From NCBI RefSeq assembly GCF_017638545.1, contig NZ_CP072110.1:248001-312000 (forward strand): DNA of 64,000 bases, written 5' to 3'. Under the pieces are notes generated by a model, which had not been told where the DNA came from, did not search any database, and saw only the letters and a list, made by a program, of their open reading frames with translations. Made by a program: the position numbers and the translations under genes. Positions 33,289-42,796 of the stretch are shown here, in pieces (the first letter of the stretch is position 1; each line of letters starts with the position of its first letter). Source of the DNA: Psychrosphaera ytuae. Lineage in GTDB: Bacteria; Pseudomonadota; Gammaproteobacteria; Enterobacterales; Alteromonadaceae.

Positions 33289-36200
33289 CTACGTTTTTTG
33301 TTTGTGTTCAAAATCCCTTAGCATGGCATTGACGTATTTAATCCTATCTTCAGAGTCTTTGTTGTCGACTATGAACTTTAAGGTTTGACCACCTTCTAGT
33401 TTGTACACCGATGGGTGCTGTTGAATTAGACTTATCAAAAAGACAGGATCTACCTTAGTGTCTTCAGCAAATTCAATTTTTCCGCCTTTCGGGCCAGCTT
33501 CAATTTTGGTGATTCCAATAGCTTGAGCTCGTTGTCTAAATTCACTGACGGTAAACAAGTTTTTGGTCGCATCAGGTAACAATCCGAACCTATCAATCAA
33601 TTCAACTTTGATATCGTCTAGCTGATCTGTATCAGTGCAGGTCGCTATCCGTTTGTATAAGCTAAGTCGCATATTAACATCTGGAATGTAACTGTCAGGT
33701 AAAAGCGCTGGTAGCCTAAGTTCAATTTCTGTTTGTTTATTGGTTAGTGCATCTAGGCTGAGTTCTTTGCCTTGTTTTAACGCCTCAACTGCTTGCTCTA
33801 ACATATCCATATATAAGGTAAAGCCGATAGTTTGGATCTGACCTGTTTGATCATCACCTAATAACTCTCCGGCACCGCGTATTTCTAAGTCATGCGTCGC
33901 AAGGGCAAAACCTGCGCCTAGGTCTTCAAGTGAACCAATCGCTTCTAGGCGCTTTTGCGCATCTTTGGTCATAGCTCTAGGCGGTGGCGTTAATAAATAC
34001 GCATATGCTTGGTGGTGAGAGCGGCCAACCCGTCCGCGAAGTTGATGAAGTTGGGCGAGCCCTAGTTTATCCGCTCGCTCCATGATGATGGTGTTGGCGG
34101 TCGGGACATCTATTCCCGTCTCAATAATGGTGGTACACACTAAGACGTTGTAACGCTGGTGATAAAAATCACCCATTACACGTTCAAGTTCTTTCTCTCT
34201 CATTTGACCGTGTGCAACTATGACGCGACAATCTGGCATTAGCTGCTCTATATCACGAGCACGTTGTTCAATGGTTTCGACGTTGTTATGTAAAAAATAA
34301 ACTTGGCCACCGCGATTGGTCTCACGCATGATGGCTTCTTTGATTAGTTCATCACTGTAGTTTTTTACAAAGGTCTTGATCGCCAATCTCTTTGCAGGAG
34401 GCGTTGCAATAATTGATAAATCCCGCATACCAGACATTGCCATGTTTAGCGTACGAGGAATAGGCGTTGCCGTCAGTGTTAAAATATCGACATTAGCCCT
34501 TAGCTTTTTGATCGCTTCTTTTTGCTTAACACCAAACCTATGTTCTTCATCAATGATCAACAAGCCTAAATCTTTAAATTTTATGTTTTCTTGGATTAAC
34601 TTGTGGGTACCGACAATGATATCAATTTGGCCATCCTCGAGTTGCTCGAGTACCTTTGTTTGTTGCTTGCCAGTTTTAAAACGTGAGAGCACATCGACTT
34701 TGACAGGCCAATCCGCAAAACGGTCTGTAAAGTTTTCATAATGTTGTTGGGCAAGCAGGGTAGTAGGAACCAATACAGCTACTTGTTTGCCATCGTTTAC
34801 TGCTATATACGCAGCACGCATTGCTACTTCTGTTTTACCAAAACCAACGTCACCACAAACCAATCTGTCCATTGCTCTAGGTGACTTCATGTCATTAACG
34901 ACAGAATTTATAGCCGCTTGTTGATCCTCTGTTTCTTCAAAAGGGAAGGACGCAGAGAATTGACGCCAACCATCACGCTCAAGGCTATATTGATAACCAG
35001 GTTTTGCTTCACGTTGGGCATATATGTCGAGTAGTTCAGCTGCTACATCACGGATTTTTTCTGCGGCTTTTTTACGGGCTTTTTCCCAAGCGTCTGAACC
35101 TAATTTATTGATAGGGGCTGATTCAGATTCTCCGCCAGTGTATCGAGTCAGAAGGTGAAGGTTACCAACGGGTACGTACAATTTTGCTTCGTTAGCGTAT
35201 TCAATAGTGACAAACTCACTTACTAACCCACCTGCGTCGATAGTCTCTAATCCTTTATAACGACCGACACCGTGTTCGATATGTACGATGGCTTGTCCCA
35301 CTTTTAATTCAGCCAGGTTTTTGACAATTGCATCGCTTGAGATGGACTTATCTCTTTTGTTACGACGTCGTTGAGTAACCCTGCCACCAAGCAGCTGCGT
35401 TTCTGTCAAAAACGAAAAGGGTACAGTCGAACCATTGAGTTCAGTTAATAGGCTAAAACTATTCTCTAAGCTGGTGATCACAATACCAACATCACTGTCA
35501 GAACTTACGAACTCTTCAATGTTTGAATGTTTAGTGGGTTTTATTTGCGCTTGTTTTAATAGCTCTAATAATGTTTCTCTTCGTCCCGCTGACTCGACAT
35601 TAAACAAAATCCGACCTTGGTCACTTTTTATTTGCACAAGGTGGTCTAGTACTTTGGTAAAAGGCTGCTTGAGTTGTGAGTCGATGTTAATGTCATCGAT
35701 AATACTTGTGTTTGCATTGTACTTACCCGCACCTTTTGCAACACCTGGCTGCAACAAAATTTGAGGCCACTGATTGAGCTGAGCAAACAATTGGTCAATC
35801 GCCAAGAATAACTTTGAAGGTGGCAACAATGGACGCAAAGGGTCGACATTTAAGTTTTCGTGACGTTTTTGAGTTTCCCTTAAAAATAACTCTGCCTGCG
35901 CTTGTATTTCCCCATCGAGAACAAGGTGGCAATTAGTTGGAAAGTAGTCGAATAGTGAATCTGTGTGTTCGAAAAATAGCGGTAAAAAATATTCAATACC
36001 GGCAGGAAAACTACCTTCAGATACTTGCTTGTAAAGGCTATCTTTTTCGTTACGTACCGTAAAATGGTCGCGATACCCTTGTCTAAACTGCTCAATACCG
36101 TCTTTATCTAGCGGAAATTCGTGAGCAGGTAACAGGTTAATAGCGTCGACTTTATCTTTACTTCTTTGTGATTCGGTATCAAACACTCGAATACTGTCGA

Positions 36201-36795
36201 TTTCATCATCGAAAAAATCTATTCGGTAGGGCAGTTCACTACCCATTGGATAAAGATCAAGAATCGAACCCCGCACAGAATACTCACCGTGTTCAATTAC
36301 TTGTTCAACGTTGCGATAGCCATTTTCTTGTAATTGCAAAGCCAGCGCTTGAATGTCTTTTTGATCACCTGGTTTAAAGACAAAGCTGTTACCCAAAATG
36401 TAAGATTTCGGTGCAATAAAGTGCATCAAGGTGTTTACCGGTACGATTACCACACCCTTTTTCATTTGTGGGAGTTTGTATAGCGTTAACAAACGCTGAG
36501 AAATTATATCCTGATGTGGAGAAAAACTATCGTATGGAAGGATTTCCCAATCTGGGAAGGTAAAAACAGGGTGAGTTTTTATATCTAGGATACTTGTGAG
36601 TTCGGTTTCGAGCCTGTGAGCTGCTGGCGTGTTTTCCGTGACCACAATCGTTACGTGATCGGAATGACACGCCGCTTCCGCAATTGCGAGGGACTTACTA
36701 CTGCCGGCCAATCTAGCCCAAGTTATTTTATCAGCTTTTTTTACATCGCCCGTTTTAGGCTTAGGTAGTGGTAAATTCAGTAATTGCGGAAGCAC
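33289..36795 (-). CDS. mfd: Transcription-repair coupling factor Mfd
   Basis: This 1168-residue ATP-driven DNA translocase removes RNA polymerase stalled at lesions and recruits UvrA. The start is GTG with AGGGA five bases upstream. Domains in order are a UvrB-like N-terminal module (about 1-350), the RNA-polymerase-interacting CarD-like domain (about 480-550, VGQAIVHIEHGVGRYKGLE), and superfamily 2 helicase domains. The helicase part has Walker A GDVGFGKTEVAMRA near 640, DEEHRFG near 747, the TATPIPRT motif and the QLRGRVGRSHHQAYAYLL motif near 930; a C-terminal autoinhibitory TRCF domain follows. It begins 13 bases after the aguB stop. Confidence 0.97.
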   Translation of the reverse strand: MLPQLLNLPLPKPKTGDVKKADKITWARLAGSSKSLAIAEAACHSDHVTIVVTENTPAAHRLETELTSILDIKTHPVFTFPDWEILPYDSFSPHQDIISQRLLTLYKLPQMKKGVVIVPVNTLMHFIAPKSYILGNSFVFKPGDQKDIQALALQLQENGYRNVEQVIEHGEYSVRGSILDLYPMGSELPYRIDFFDDEIDSIRVFDTESQRSKDKVDAINLLPAHEFPLDKDGIEQFRQGYRDHFTVRNEKDSLYKQVSEGSFPAGIEYFLPLFFEHTDSLFDYFPTNCHLVLDGEIQAQAELFLRETQKRHENLNVDPLRPLLPPSKLFLAIDQLFAQLNQWPQILLQPGVAKGAGKYNANTSIIDDINIDSQLKQPFTKVLDHLVQIKSDQGRILFNVESAGRRETLLELLKQAQIKPTKHSNIEEFVSSDSDVGIVITSLENSFSLLTELNGSTVPFSFLTETQLLGGRVTQRRRNKRDKSISSDAIVKNLAELKVGQAIVHIEHGVGRYKGLETIDAGGLVSEFVTIEYANEAKLYVPVGNLHLLTRYTGGESESAPINKLGSDAWEKARKKAAEKIRDVAAELLDIYAQREAKPGYQYSLERDGWRQFSASFPFEETEDQQAAINSVVNDMKSPRAMDRLVCGDVGFGKTEVAMRAAYIAVNDGKQVAVLVPTTLLAQQHYENFTDRFADWPVKVDVLSRFKTGKQQTKVLEQLEDGQIDIIVGTHKLIQENIKFKDLGLLIIDEEHRFGVKQKEAIKKLRANVDILTLTATPIPRTLNMAMSGMRDLSIIATPPAKRLAIKTFVKNYSDELIKEAIMRETNRGGQVYFLHNNVETIEQRARDIEQLMPDCRVIVAHGQMREKELERVMGDFYHQRYNVLVCTTIIETGIDVPTANTIIMERADKLGLAQLHQLRGRVGRSHHQAYAYLLTPPPRAMTKDAQKRLEAIGSLEDLGAGFALATHDLEIRGAGELLGDDQTGQIQTIGFTLYMDMLEQAVEALKQGKELSLDALTNKQTEIELRLPALLPDSYIPDVNMRLSLYKRIATCTDTDQLDDIKVELIDRFGLLPDATKNLFTVSEFRQRAQAIGITKIEAGPKGGKIEFAEDTKVDPVFLISLIQQHPSVYKLEGGQTLKFIVDNKDSEDRIKYVNAMLRDFEHKQKT

Positions 36796-36808
36796 ACTTA
36801 TCCCTATT

Positions 36809-37708
36809 TTATTTTCTATATATTTTTGTTAGGTCCGAATAATGGTCGATACGACGGTCACGCATAAAAGGCCAAATACGTCGAACGTCCTCACTGCGAG
36901 ACAATGATACGTCGACCGTTAGGATTTGATCATCCTCGGCGCCAGCATGAGCCAAAATTTCACCTTGAGGGCCAGCAATAAAGCTATTACCCCAAAATAG
37001 AATACCTTCTGATTGACCGCTTGGGTCTGGCTCTTGACCAACACGGTTACACGAGATGACTGGTAATCCGTTAGCGACAGCGTGACCTCGTTGAGAAATT
37101 ACCCAGGCATCTAATTGGCGGTGTTGTTCATCTTCATCATCTCTGGTGTCCCAGCCTATAGCGGTTGGATATATCAGAATGTCTGCGCCGGCCATCGCCA
37201 TCAAACGCGCAGCCTCAGGGAACCATTGATCCCAGCACACTAATACGCCTAGTGTCCCTACTGATGTTTCGATAGGTTCAAAACCCATATCACCCGGAGT
37301 GAAATAAAACTTCTCATAAAAACCAGGATCATCTGGGATATGCATTTTACGGTATTTTCCAGCAATAGTACCATCGCACTCTATGACAACGGCCGTATTG
37401 TGATAAATACCAACGGCACGCTTTTCAAAAAGAGAAAGAACTAAAACAACATTGAGTTCTTTTGCTAGAGCACCAAATTGTTCTGTAGAAGGTCCTGGAA
37501 TAGTTTCAGCGAGATCGAACAGGTCAGTTTGTTCGGTTTGACAAAAATACAAAGACCTGTGCAGTTCTTGTAGGACAATCAATTTGGCGCCTTCTGCTGC
37601 AGCTTCTCTAACGCCTTGAATGGTTTTGTTTACGTTGTGTTCTATATCCGCACTGTTGCTGTGTTGAACTACAGCAACCTTTAGTTTTTTTTGTGACGGT
37701 TGTGACAT
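36809..37708 (-). CDS. aguB: N-carbamoylputrescine amidase
   Basis: This 299-residue enzyme belongs to the nitrilase superfamily. The catalytic triad is Glu48 (VLQELH), Lys121 (YRKMHIPDDP) and Cys158 (LVCWDQWFPEAAR). It converts N-carbamoylputrescine to putrescine, ammonia and carbon dioxide. I chose the ATG at 37708, matching the family N-terminus (KLKVAVVQHS); an upstream start nine codons earlier is in frame. aguA, which makes its substrate, lies 98 bases upstream on the same strand, so together they give the agmatine-to-putrescine route. Confidence 0.94.
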   Translation of the reverse strand: MSQPSQKKLKVAVVQHSNSADIEHNVNKTIQGVREAAAEGAKLIVLQELHRSLYFCQTEQTDLFDLAETIPGPSTEQFGALAKELNVVLVLSLFEKRAVGIYHNTAVVIECDGTIAGKYRKMHIPDDPGFYEKFYFTPGDMGFEPIETSVGTLGVLVCWDQWFPEAARLMAMAGADILIYPTAIGWDTRDDEDEQHRQLDAWVISQRGHAVANGLPVISCNRVGQEPDPSGQSEGILFWGNSFIAGPQGEILAHAGAEDDQILTVDVSLSRSEDVRRIWPFMRDRRIDHYSDLTKIYRK

Positions 37709-37806
37709 GTCTATTCTCTCAAAAAGGGCATGCACTTTGGGCTTGCCTCTATCACTGATTTGTAAAAATGATTTAACGTTTGACGTAGTCTAATTAAGTC
37801 GCGTAG

Positions 37807-38844
37807 TTAAACTATAACGCCTGCAGGAATTTGCATTGTTAGGCAATGCAAACTGCCAAATTGTTTTATAACTGCACGACAATCAATGCCTATTATCGCG
37901 CGACCCGGGTGCGCGGCGGCGATTATATCCAAGGCGTCTTGATCTGCAACATCATTATAGGTTGGAACTAAGACTGCGTCATTAATGATCAAATAGTTGG
38001 CGTACGTTGCAGGTAATGGCTCTCCTTCTTCATCCAACACTGGCTTTGGCATTGGAAGCGGGAATAAAGAGTAGGGCATACCGTGTTTATCTGTTGCAGA
38101 CTTTAATTCTAATTCCATTTGGTTTAGCTCTTCAAAATGCGGATCCGATGAATCTTCACATTTGACATATACAATGCCCTCTGGTGCAAAGCGGGCTAGA
38201 GTATCAATGTGAGCATCAGTATCGTCACCAGACAAATAGCCGTGTTTTAACCATATGACCTTTTCCATGCCTAAATTTGTCAACAAAGCGTGTTCTATTT
38301 CTTGCTGAGAAAGATGTTTATTACGGTTTTCGTTAAGTAAACAACGGGTTGTGGTCAAAATTGTACCGTTACCGTCGCTTTCGATACTTCCACCCTCAAG
38401 GATTAAGTCGAGAGAGACGATGGAACCTGCATTGAAAAAGGCTTGAGACGCTAATTTGGCGGTAATCTCATTGTCTAAATTTGATTCGTACTTAGCGCCC
38501 CAAGCGTTAAAGGTAAAATCCAAAACTTTAGACTGCGAGCCATTTGTTAATGTAATTGGGCCGTGATCACGTGCCCACGTGTCATTGCATGGCGCGATAA
38601 ATGTACGTACTCGGCTTAAGTTTGCTTGATGCTCAGTCAAAAGAGCAACGACTCGCTGCTGTAATTGCTCGTCGTGACAAGCGATTACGACGATTTGGTA
38701 ATGACTGATCGCTTTCGCAAGTTCGATATATACGTTTTCAATTTCGGTCAATATTGGACGCCAATCGGTATTTTCGTGGGGCCATGTTAACTGGACAGCC
38801 GATTGTAAAGCCCATTCAGAAGGTAGGGTGAACGCCATCTTCAC
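37807..38844 (-). CDS. aguA: Agmatine deiminase
   Basis: This 345-residue enzyme of the peptidyl-arginine-deiminase-like guanidino-modifying family converts agmatine to N-carbamoylputrescine and ammonia. Visible motifs are WARDHGPI near 95, EGGSIESDGNGTILTT near 150, the GYLSGDDTDAHIDTLARF active-site segment near 205-222, and the catalytic Cys334 in GSLHCL. I used the GTG that overlaps the stop of the preceding PilZ gene by four bases (GTGA), which implies translational coupling; an ATG two codons later is an alternative. aguB follows. Confidence 0.95.
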   Translation of the reverse strand: MKMAFTLPSEWALQSAVQLTWPHENTDWRPILTEIENVYIELAKAISHYQIVVIACHDEQLQQRVVALLTEHQANLSRVRTFIAPCNDTWARDHGPITLTNGSQSKVLDFTFNAWGAKYESNLDNEITAKLASQAFFNAGSIVSLDLILEGGSIESDGNGTILTTTRCLLNENRNKHLSQQEIEHALLTNLGMEKVIWLKHGYLSGDDTDAHIDTLARFAPEGIVYVKCEDSSDPHFEELNQMELELKSATDKHGMPYSLFPLPMPKPVLDEEGEPLPATYANYLIINDAVLVPTYNDVADQDALDIIAAAHPGRAIIGIDCRAVIKQFGSLHCLTMQIPAGVIV

Positions 38845-39449
38845 TGATTCTCACTTTGTCGTTGTTTGGTTTTTTTCAATAATTGTTTTGATTGTTGATG
38901 CAACGAAGCACGCACGACAAGTTCGCGGTCGTCTTCTCGAATTCGATGAAACACAACAGCGTACTGGTACAATGGGGATTCATGTTCTTCCACGTCTACA
39001 TCATTCACTTCAATTATACGCCCCAAACAGTAGATAGCAGAAGCTTCTTCTGAAAAAAACAGTTTACATTCTAGGACCGAATCCAAATCGAATTGTTGAA
39101 TAGACGTAAACACAAAGCCGCCGCCGCCATAAGAAACAGTTTGAGTTTTGTGATCAGAGTCATCTTGTGCTTGCAATATGTAGCTCATCATTAGGTCGAT
39201 TTTACGGCTTTGAGCTTTTAAGTAGTCTGCGAGAGGCTCGATTACGTCTCCTAATTGGCGCAATGGGCGTAACATATTCTGCTCTACACCTTTCATTTCT
39301 GACGCCAACTTGAACGGCACTGGGATCATGGCTTCAAATTCATCTTCGTCTGGACAGTCCGATAACAAAACGCCTTGCTGAACATTAATGTCGACTTTGT
39401 GCTCTAGTTGAAAATACTCTTCGAATAACGCCTTATCTTGCTCGTTCAT
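38841..39449 (-). CDS. PilZ-like domain protein
   Basis: This 202-residue cytoplasmic protein starts at the ATG at 39449, which has AAGG eight bases upstream; a longer frame upstream has no such site. The first half is helical and acidic, with LRPLRQLGDVIEPLADYLKAQSRKIDLMMSYIL (about 80-112). The second half has the beta-strand pattern of a PilZ domain with SYGGGGFVF (about 126-134) where the D/NxSxxG motif is expected, so binding of cyclic-di-GMP is uncertain. The C-terminal tail is basic and Gln/Lys-rich. The gene is coupled to aguA by a four-base overlap, which would link a putative c-di-GMP receptor with putrescine synthesis. Confidence 0.55.
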   Translation of the reverse strand: MNEQDKALFEEYFQLEHKVDINVQQGVLLSDCPDEDEFEAMIPVPFKLASEMKGVEQNMLRPLRQLGDVIEPLADYLKAQSRKIDLMMSYILQAQDDSDHKTQTVSYGGGGFVFTSIQQFDLDSVLECKLFFSEEASAIYCLGRIIEVNDVDVEEHESPLYQYAVVFHRIREDDRELVVRASLHQQSKQLLKKTKQRQSENQ

Positions 39450-39544
39450 AAAGGTTGCCTTGCTTGTACTTTTGGGTAGAAACACATATTATCGAACCTT
39501 ATCCTTTCCTTCACTAATTTAATTAAAAAGATTCAAGATCTTAG

Positions 39545-40783
39545 ATGAATTTACCTATCAGTCTAATAATCGCACGTCGTTACGCTCAAGCTTCAAAGGA
39601 CGGAAAATTCGTCGGTTTGATTTCTCTTTTTTCCAAAGCGGGTATAGCGATCGGTGTAATGGCTCTCATTATAGTCATTTCTGTCATGGATGGTTTTGAA
39701 GGAGTATTAAAACAGCGCATACTCAATTCTGTCCCTCACATTGTTATTCAACCTAAAGAGCTAAGCGGTGGGGGGCCAGATCTAATCACGTTAAGTAATC
39801 AATTAGAGTATGCACACCCACAAATTCAACAGATATTACCTCTCGTTCAAACCACTGCACTGTTGCAAATGCCAAATGATTTGCAAGGCGTAATGGTGCA
39901 GGGAATAAAAGATCAAGACTCTATACCATTAGGGGTTAAATCTGTATTGGTCAACGGCCGGTGGCAAGACTTTTTTAGTCGGAATTATGGCGTTGTAATA
40001 GGCCGTTACTTGGCTTTGCAAAAGGGCATTGGTCTAGGTGATAAAGTTCGTCTCATTGTAAGTGGAGCGAGTTCTTACACACCACTTGGCCGATTACCAG
40101 CGCAACGTAATTTTACCGTAGTTGGCTTTTTTGAAACAGAAAGCGAACTAGACCAACAAATGGTGTTTGTAAAAAGCGATAACCTAAACCGATTATTAAA
40201 ACAACCAACTGACAGTAGTCAGGGAATAAGACTGGTATTGAACGATGCATTTTCGGCGCAGCGAGTCGTTGCGGAGTTAGATAACCGTTTTGATTTAAAA
40301 GATTTTGAGGTAAAGAGTTGGCATAGCACACATGGCAAGTTGTTTGATGCAGTAAAAATGGAAAAAAACATGATGTGGTTGATGTTGAGTCTTATTGTCG
40401 CTGTTGCGGCCTTTAATATTGTTTCAGCGTTAGTCATGATGGTTACCCAAAAACAAGGCGAAATTGCTATTTTAAAAACCTTGGGTTTATCGAACACCAA
40501 TGTGGCCAAAGTCTTTACTCTACAGGGTATGTTGAATGGTGTTGTCGGTTCAATTTGGGGTGTTGTATTAGGATCTATTGTAACACTGGGTATTAACCCT
40601 TTAATGGCAGTTACTAACATTAATATATTGGGAGTACCTGGATTAGGTCTACCGGTCGAGTTTAATGGTTTGAAAGTTGTAGCTATCGCTGCATTGGCAA
40701 TAGGATTGGCGTTATTAGCAAGCGTCTACCCGGCACGGAGAGCTGCAAAACTGCAGCCGGCTGATGTGCTCAGATACGAATAG
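39545..40783 (+). CDS. lolC: Lipoprotein-releasing ABC transporter permease LolC
   Basis: This 412-residue inner-membrane protein has one N-terminal helix (about 27-48, ending in VISVMDGFEG), a large periplasmic MacB-like domain (about 50-265) and three C-terminal helices (about 275-300, 320-350, 375-400). The IAILKTLGLSNTNVAKVF coupling segment contacts the ATPase. With LolD and LolE it releases mature lipoproteins from the inner membrane to LolA. Called LolC by its place in the lolC-lolD-lolE order. It diverges from the PilZ gene across a 95-base gap that probably holds both promoters. No strong Shine-Dalgarno site is seen. Confidence 0.9.
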   Translation: MNLPISLIIARRYAQASKDGKFVGLISLFSKAGIAIGVMALIIVISVMDGFEGVLKQRILNSVPHIVIQPKELSGGGPDLITLSNQLEYAHPQIQQILPLVQTTALLQMPNDLQGVMVQGIKDQDSIPLGVKSVLVNGRWQDFFSRNYGVVIGRYLALQKGIGLGDKVRLIVSGASSYTPLGRLPAQRNFTVVGFFETESELDQQMVFVKSDNLNRLLKQPTDSSQGIRLVLNDAFSAQRVVAELDNRFDLKDFEVKSWHSTHGKLFDAVKMEKNMMWLMLSLIVAVAAFNIVSALVMMVTQKQGEIAILKTLGLSNTNVAKVFTLQGMLNGVVGSIWGVVLGSIVTLGINPLMAVTNINILGVPGLGLPVEFNGLKVVAIAALAIGLALLASVYPARRAAKLQPADVLRYE

Positions 40784-40792
40784 GATAGCAGT

Positions 40793-41458
40793 ATGAAAAT
40801 CGTAGATTGTATTAATCTAACTAAGGTATACCCAGGCGTGCAATCGACCGAGGTATTGAAAGAGCTCAACCTAAGTATAGAAGCTGGTGAGCAAGCGGCC
40901 ATCTTAGGTCAGTCAGGAAGTGGAAAGAGTACGCTCTTACATATCATTGGTGCCTTAGACAGTGCTTCATCGGGTCAAGTCACCATATTAAATACAGATA
41001 TATCGACGCTGTCCGATGATAAGATTGCGGCGTTTCGAAATGAAAATATGGGATTTATCTATCAATTCCATCATTTACTGATGGAATTCACAGCACTTGA
41101 AAATGCGATGATGCCTCTGTTAATTGCAGGTAAAGATGAATCGAGAGCCAAACAAAAAGCGACTGAACTACTCGAGTTAGTCGGGTTAAGTCACCGTTTA
41201 AACCACAAGCCATCACAGCTCTCTGGTGGTGAACGACAACGCGTCGCCATTGCGCGCGCTTTAGTTAATGAACCTAAATTAGTGTTAGCAGATGAACCGA
41301 CAGGTAATTTAGACAAAGCGAATGCCCAAGCGGTGTTTGATTTGTTTTTAAAAATAAATAAAGAGCTAAACACCACCTTAATCGTCGTTACCCATGACCA
41401 ACAACTCGCCAACCAGTTTGGCAGAGTAATCAAACTTGATGATGGACGAATTGTTTGA
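40793..41458 (+). CDS. lolD: Lipoprotein-releasing ABC transporter ATPase LolD
   Basis: This 221-residue protein has Walker A GQSGSGKS (39-46), the Q-loop in IYQFHHLLMEFTALEN (about 86-101), signature LSGGERQRVAIARAL (about 143-157) and Walker B LVLADEPTGNLD (about 163-174). LolD powers the extraction of outer-membrane lipoproteins through LolC and LolE. AGGA precedes the ATG, nine bases after lolC. Its stop TGA overlaps the ATG of lolE by one base, so the three genes form one tightly coupled operon. Confidence 0.95.
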   Translation: MKIVDCINLTKVYPGVQSTEVLKELNLSIEAGEQAAILGQSGSGKSTLLHIIGALDSASSGQVTILNTDISTLSDDKIAAFRNENMGFIYQFHHLLMEFTALENAMMPLLIAGKDESRAKQKATELLELVGLSHRLNHKPSQLSGGERQRVAIARALVNEPKLVLADEPTGNLDKANAQAVFDLFLKINKELNTTLIVVTHDQQLANQFGRVIKLDDGRIV

Positions 41459-42729
41459 TGAGCGTGTTCAAATCATGGTTTAAACGGTATACGCTAACCA
41501 CTAAATTGGCAACGCGTTACTATTCGACCGGTGTTGAAAGTACCTATGTACGCTTTATAAACCGGGCATCTCGTATCGGATTTGCGATTGGAGTTGCGGC
41601 TTTAATTATTGGTTTGTCATTGATGAATGGCTTTGAGCGCGAACTCAAAAATACTTTGTTATCTGCCATTCCACACGTTGAATATGAAGCTGTTGATGGC
41701 CACCTCTCTGACTGGTCTAAAACAGCTACACAAGCTTTACAACACGAAAAAGTCGTTGGAGCGGCACCGTACTTTAAGTTAAACGCGATGGTCCAAAAAG
41801 GCCAACAAATGGAAGCGGTTTTACTCAAAGGAGTAGATGCGATATTAGAACCTGAGGTTAGTATCGTTCCAAAAAGTATTCGCGAAGGGGACTGGTTATC
41901 GACACCAAGTTCGGACATAAATGCAGAAGTAGTAATTGGTTCAGGGCTTTCTGAAAAACTCAGTATCGGTGTGGGTGATAAGTTAGAACTTTTAATCCCG
42001 TCTTATTCTGAAACCGGTAAACTCAAAGCACCATCATATTTGGTGTACCAGGTTGTTGGTGTTTATCACGTTGGTGGTCAAGTCGACCAGGGTCAAGTGT
42101 TTACCAGTATTAGTCCATTAGTTGAAAAGCAGGGCTTGTCTATCACTCAAGCACAAGGTGTAGCCGTGTCTTTTGAAGATCCATTTGCAGCGCGAACCCT
42201 AGGTAGTGAAGTTGGCCAATTATTAAATGACTATGTATATGTTTTGGATTGGTTTAGAACGCATGGTCATGTCTACAATGACATTGTGTTAGTTAGAGAC
42301 ATTATGTATTTGGTTATGGTGTTAGTGATGGCGGTAGCAAGTTTTAATATCGTCTCGAGCTTGGCCATGTCAGTTCAAGAAAAGTACGGCGATATTGGTA
42401 TCTTAAAAACCATGGGGTTGAGTGTAGCGCAAGTGCGTCAGGTGTTCGTTATGATGGGGTTACTTACCGCGGTTCAGGGAATAGCTTGGGGCACGTTTTT
42501 TGGGATTGTATTGGGACTAAACCTGTCTGGGATAATGCACTTTGCAGAGACCTTGTTCAACTTTAAGGCCTTAGATGGTGATGTATATTTTATTGATTAT
42601 CTACCTAGCGAAGTGAATGTAGGGCAGGTAGTAATTATTGTGACCACCGCATTAGTAATAGCCTATTTAGCCAGCCTGTATCCGGCTAGAAAGGCCAGTA
42701 GGATGAACCCTGTTGAATTAATTCAATAG
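41458..42729 (+). CDS. lolE: Lipoprotein-releasing ABC transporter permease LolE
   Basis: This 423-residue protein has the LolC-like layout: helix near 35-58 (GFAIGVAALIIGLSLMNGFERELKN), a periplasmic domain, and three C-terminal helices. The DIGILKTMGLSVAQVRQVF coupling segment and the final SLYPARKASRMNPVELIQ are family hallmarks. The NGFEREL wording and the position after lolD support LolE. The ATG at 41458 overlaps the lolD stop. A strong terminator follows. Confidence 0.92.
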   Translation: MSVFKSWFKRYTLTTKLATRYYSTGVESTYVRFINRASRIGFAIGVAALIIGLSLMNGFERELKNTLLSAIPHVEYEAVDGHLSDWSKTATQALQHEKVVGAAPYFKLNAMVQKGQQMEAVLLKGVDAILEPEVSIVPKSIREGDWLSTPSSDINAEVVIGSGLSEKLSIGVGDKLELLIPSYSETGKLKAPSYLVYQVVGVYHVGGQVDQGQVFTSISPLVEKQGLSITQAQGVAVSFEDPFAARTLGSEVGQLLNDYVYVLDWFRTHGHVYNDIVLVRDIMYLVMVLVMAVASFNIVSSLAMSVQEKYGDIGILKTMGLSVAQVRQVFVMMGLLTAVQGIAWGTFFGIVLGLNLSGIMHFAETLFNFKALDGDVYFIDYLPSEVNVGQVVIIVTTALVIAYLASLYPARKASRMNPVELIQ

Positions 42730-42746
42730 ATTTAAATTTCATCCAA

Positions 42747-42775
42747 AAAAGGCCTGTCAAACAGGCCTTTTATTA
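42747..42775. terminator. Bidirectional terminator between lolE and pyrC
   Basis: An 11-bp stem (AAAAGGCCTGT / ACAGGCCTTTT) with loop CAA has A-rich and T-rich flanks, so it can serve both convergent genes. Confidence 0.88.
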
Positions 42776-42796
42776 ACAAACTGAACAGTTACAAGT

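Noticed and set aside
40219..40620. 133-codon open frame antisense to lolC
   Set aside because: It is a shadow of the lolC membrane helices, with no independent start signal or known motif.
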